Source: Rotaria sp. Silwood1
Lineage: Eukaryota; Rotifera; Eurotatoria; Philodinida; Philodinidae
Length of the DNA: 64,000 nt
Reading direction: 5' to 3'
Assembly: GCA_905250075.1 (NCBI GenBank)
Contig: CAJNOP010000393.1
Location: 62,001-126,000 of the forward strand
This document shows positions 62,201 to 64,000 of this stretch, in pieces (position 1 is the first letter of the stretch; every line of letters begins with the position of its first letter). The position numbers were made by a program, and so were the translations under genes. The notes beneath the pieces were generated by a model, which was not told where the DNA came from, did no database searches, and was given only the letters and a program-made list of their open reading frames with translations.

Positions 62201-63010
62201 ATTATTGTTCATTATATTTACACTCAAACTTACTTTGATTAGCACCATGAAGCATAAGAGCTAATTGTTGAGAATCTGTTCCAGCACAATGTGGTAAAAT
62301 TAATTCAACTGGTTTTAAAAATTGTACACCATGTGGACCACATCTAACAATAGGGCTTAATAAACGTTCACCTTGTTTAGCATTAAATTTTGGAATATTT
62401 GATCCATCTTGAGAAACTTGAAAATAAATTTCTTGTTGAACACCTTCTGGTATAGCACCAACTGGAACAGATATTGATACACCTAAAAAATTAATTTATT
62501 TTTCATATTAAAATTGAATAAAATAAATGATTTGAAACCTGTCAAAGGACAAGATAATTTTCCACCAAAATAATCTATTACACCACGAGCACTACCGATA
62601 ATATTACATTCATCTTGTACTGAATATGACCTTGAAAAAAAAATAATATTATAGAAAATTATTCGATTAAACAAGAAAGAAAATCAAACAATAAGCAAAG
62701 CACATGCTATGAATTCTATTTTACAAATATAAAATTGTTATTTTAAAGAAAAAAAACAATATTTGAAAATAACTTCTACCTTATTTCACCAACTTCTTTG
62801 ATATTTTTATCTTTTACACTTAATGTTGATGATGCTGATGAAGATGAAAGAATAGTCTGTTGTTGTTGATGTCCAATAAAAGATCGATCATCATGAGTAT
62901 AAACACGTGGTTTTTGTAATGGAAATTCACTGTTTTGATAAAGATGTCGATTTGTTGATGGTTGTTGATTTAAATTTGTTGTTGTTGAAAATGATTGTGA
63001 TTTTGAATTT
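59262..63010. repeat. Segmental duplication, copy 2
   Basis: The partner of 47851-51400. It contains the second zinc-finger ORF and runs into the live TJP gene, so it is probably the parental arrangement. Relative to copy 1 it has about 650 bp extra at about 59.76-60.40 kb. Flanking non-coding blocks remain highly similar (60911-60975, and 62098-62150 against 50086-50138). Confidence 0.85.
60465..60824 (-). CDS. Single C2HC zinc-finger protein, copy 2
   Basis: A 119-residue intronless ORF, collinear without gaps with the ORF at 48637-48996. The finger ligands (Cys5, Cys11, His24, Cys28) and the motifs CIGFPSCLKTFEN, YVLRGHQLSCEHAQ, EHARSIQYDYDINGIK, YPTFTGLDHT and TPQTKSTAMD are identical between copies. 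Differences cluster in the middle and in linker positions. The upstream codons contain stops in this frame, supporting the Met at 60824 as start. It lies about 1.25 kb downstream of the TJP stop on the same strand. Function is unknown; one finger with a polar tail could bind nucleic acid or protein. Confidence 0.62.
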   Translation of the reverse strand: MRYQCIGFPSCLKTFENGYVLRGHQLSCEHAQREINNKNSRQEHARSIQYDYDINGIKCNKFYPTFTGLDHTQKLQIRDRFQLGRDNTQEYRRLRQPPDPSKVTPQTKSTAMDLSGYYT

Positions 63011-64000
63011 TCTGATGGAAAAACAGAAGCAATTGATGTATGATTATGTTTTTTACTTGAACACATTTTTTGTTTTAATAAAGATTCTGTACGTAATTTT
63101 TCATTAGAATTCATTAATGGTGTTTGTTCATTACGACGAACAGTATCCATTGATGTACAACGCATTATACGATAGGATGGATCAATATTATTACTATAAA
63201 CATCCATACCATTCGAATACGATGGTAGAATTGTTGGTCTAGATGATGTAGATGATGAAGGTCTAAAATTGCGATAAATTAAAAAAAAAAAAGAAACATA
63301 TAAAATGAATTTCTATCGTACCTATTCCAAGTAGCATAACCATTTACAGGAATATTTTTTTCTCTCATTGTCATAGTTGATTTATCAGTTGAATTTTTTC
63401 TCATATTATGTTGAATAGATCCTCCACTATCACTTGAACTTAGTCTGTCATTTGTGTGTACCGTTCGAAGTTTAGGCGCAATAAGTGGTCGTCTTGATGA
63501 TATTCGATTTATTTTTCCATTTATGGAATTTGATGATAAATCGCTGAAGAGAAAATAAAATGAACGTGACTATAGCATGCAAACTAACAAAAAAAAAGAA
63601 CACAAGTATGTACTTAGTTTCGTGTGTATGTGTTTTAACAAAAGGTGCTGGAATAAGCTTAGCAGTGCTGTGTGTATTAGATGAATTTTCATTTTCAAAA
63701 TGATTTTTATACTTTTCTTGTTCATCTTGTTGATATAAACGTTGTAAACGATAAAGATCATCTTGTTCAACATGAGTTATTGAATCAGGACGATAAATTT
63801 GTTGTCCATTTGTTGTTGTTGTTGTTGAATGATATGAATGATGATGATTTATTGAAGAATTTCGATCCTACAAAAGATTTTCAAAAATTCTTTTAGAATA
63901 ACAAAATAAAAATTTATTTACAATATTATATTTATCTGCACGAAATAAATCAACATTATTGTTAAGAGTTGATTCAAAATTATTATTTTTATTATTATCA
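62079..64000 (-). CDS. TJP1: ZO-1/TJP (polychaetoid) C-terminal part, runs off window
   Basis: Partial gene: exons 64000-63922 (entering from outside), 63867-63614, 63543-63322, 63262-62780, 62630-62539, 62482-62234, 62176-62079. These give 491 residues to the stop with consistent phases. ZO proteins are membrane-associated guanylate kinase scaffolds of cell junctions. The ZU5 domain found at the C terminus of ZO-1 is clear: ARGVIDYFGGKLSCPLTGVS, PVGAIPEGVQQEIYFQVSQD, LLSPIVRCGPHGVQFLKPVE, LILPHCAG and the ending SNVSILVDHF. The preceding about 340 residues are a polar, disordered region rich in Ser, Thr, Asn and Gln, as in ZO family linkers. PDZ, SH3 and GUK domains would lie beyond 64000. 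Part of this 3' end was duplicated to about 50-51.4 kb, where it is dead. Confidence 0.88.

Overview
The window is eukaryotic animal DNA: AT-rich, with genes split by mostly 50-120 bp GT-AG introns and orthologs of typical metazoan proteins (anosmin-1, ZO-1, MKK4, TMC, ninjurin, bL12m). Compact genes, mixed with an intact bacterial-type flavohemoglobin, decayed transposons and a local duplication with one eroded copy, fit a bdelloid rotifer best. That assignment is inference; no rRNA or mitochondrial marker is present.

Layout. 1-5.0 kb: no supported gene. 5.0-6.2 kb: ninjurin (+) and ALR/Erv1 sulfhydryl oxidase (-), convergent. 8.7-13.7 kb: a six-exon TMC channel-like gene (-) with two long introns. 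14.0-15.7 kb: mitochondrial ribosomal protein bL12m (-), divergent from a DCUN1D3-like neddylation factor (+) at 16.1-17.1 kb. 18.3-20.5 kb: MKK4/MAP2K4 ortholog (+), whose start codon appears to be split by an intron. 20.5-34.5 kb: gene-poor, with three flavohemoglobin copies: a broken one (24.5-25.5 kb), an intact one (29.5-30.7 kb) and a faint relic (33.2-33.7 kb). 34.6-36.9 kb: four-LIM-domain protein (+), with a GC-rich non-autonomous hAT element in one intron. 38.7-42.9 kb: anosmin-1 ortholog (-), 11 exons. 44.7-46.0 kb: BTB-BACK part of a kelch-like gene (-), ending beside a 10-N assembly gap with no kelch repeats. 47.85-51.4 and 59.3-63.0 kb: two diverged copies of one segment. Each carries an intact 119-residue single-zinc-finger ORF of unknown family. 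The second copy joins the living 3' part of a ZO-1/TJP gene (62.1-64.0 kb, runs off the window); the first holds only a dead fragment of that end, interrupted by a 1 kb TIR element. 51.4-59.2 kb: transposon graveyard with a hAT BED-finger relic and faint gypsy-like traces.

The genes are mostly independent housekeeping, signalling or adhesion genes and form no operon or pathway. Exon junctions were set by hand from GT-AG sites and reading-phase continuity. For TMC, bL12m, MKK4, LIM, anosmin, KLHL and ZO-1 the joined exons give an uninterrupted frame, which is the main support for those models. No CRISPR array, rRNA or convincing tRNA was seen.
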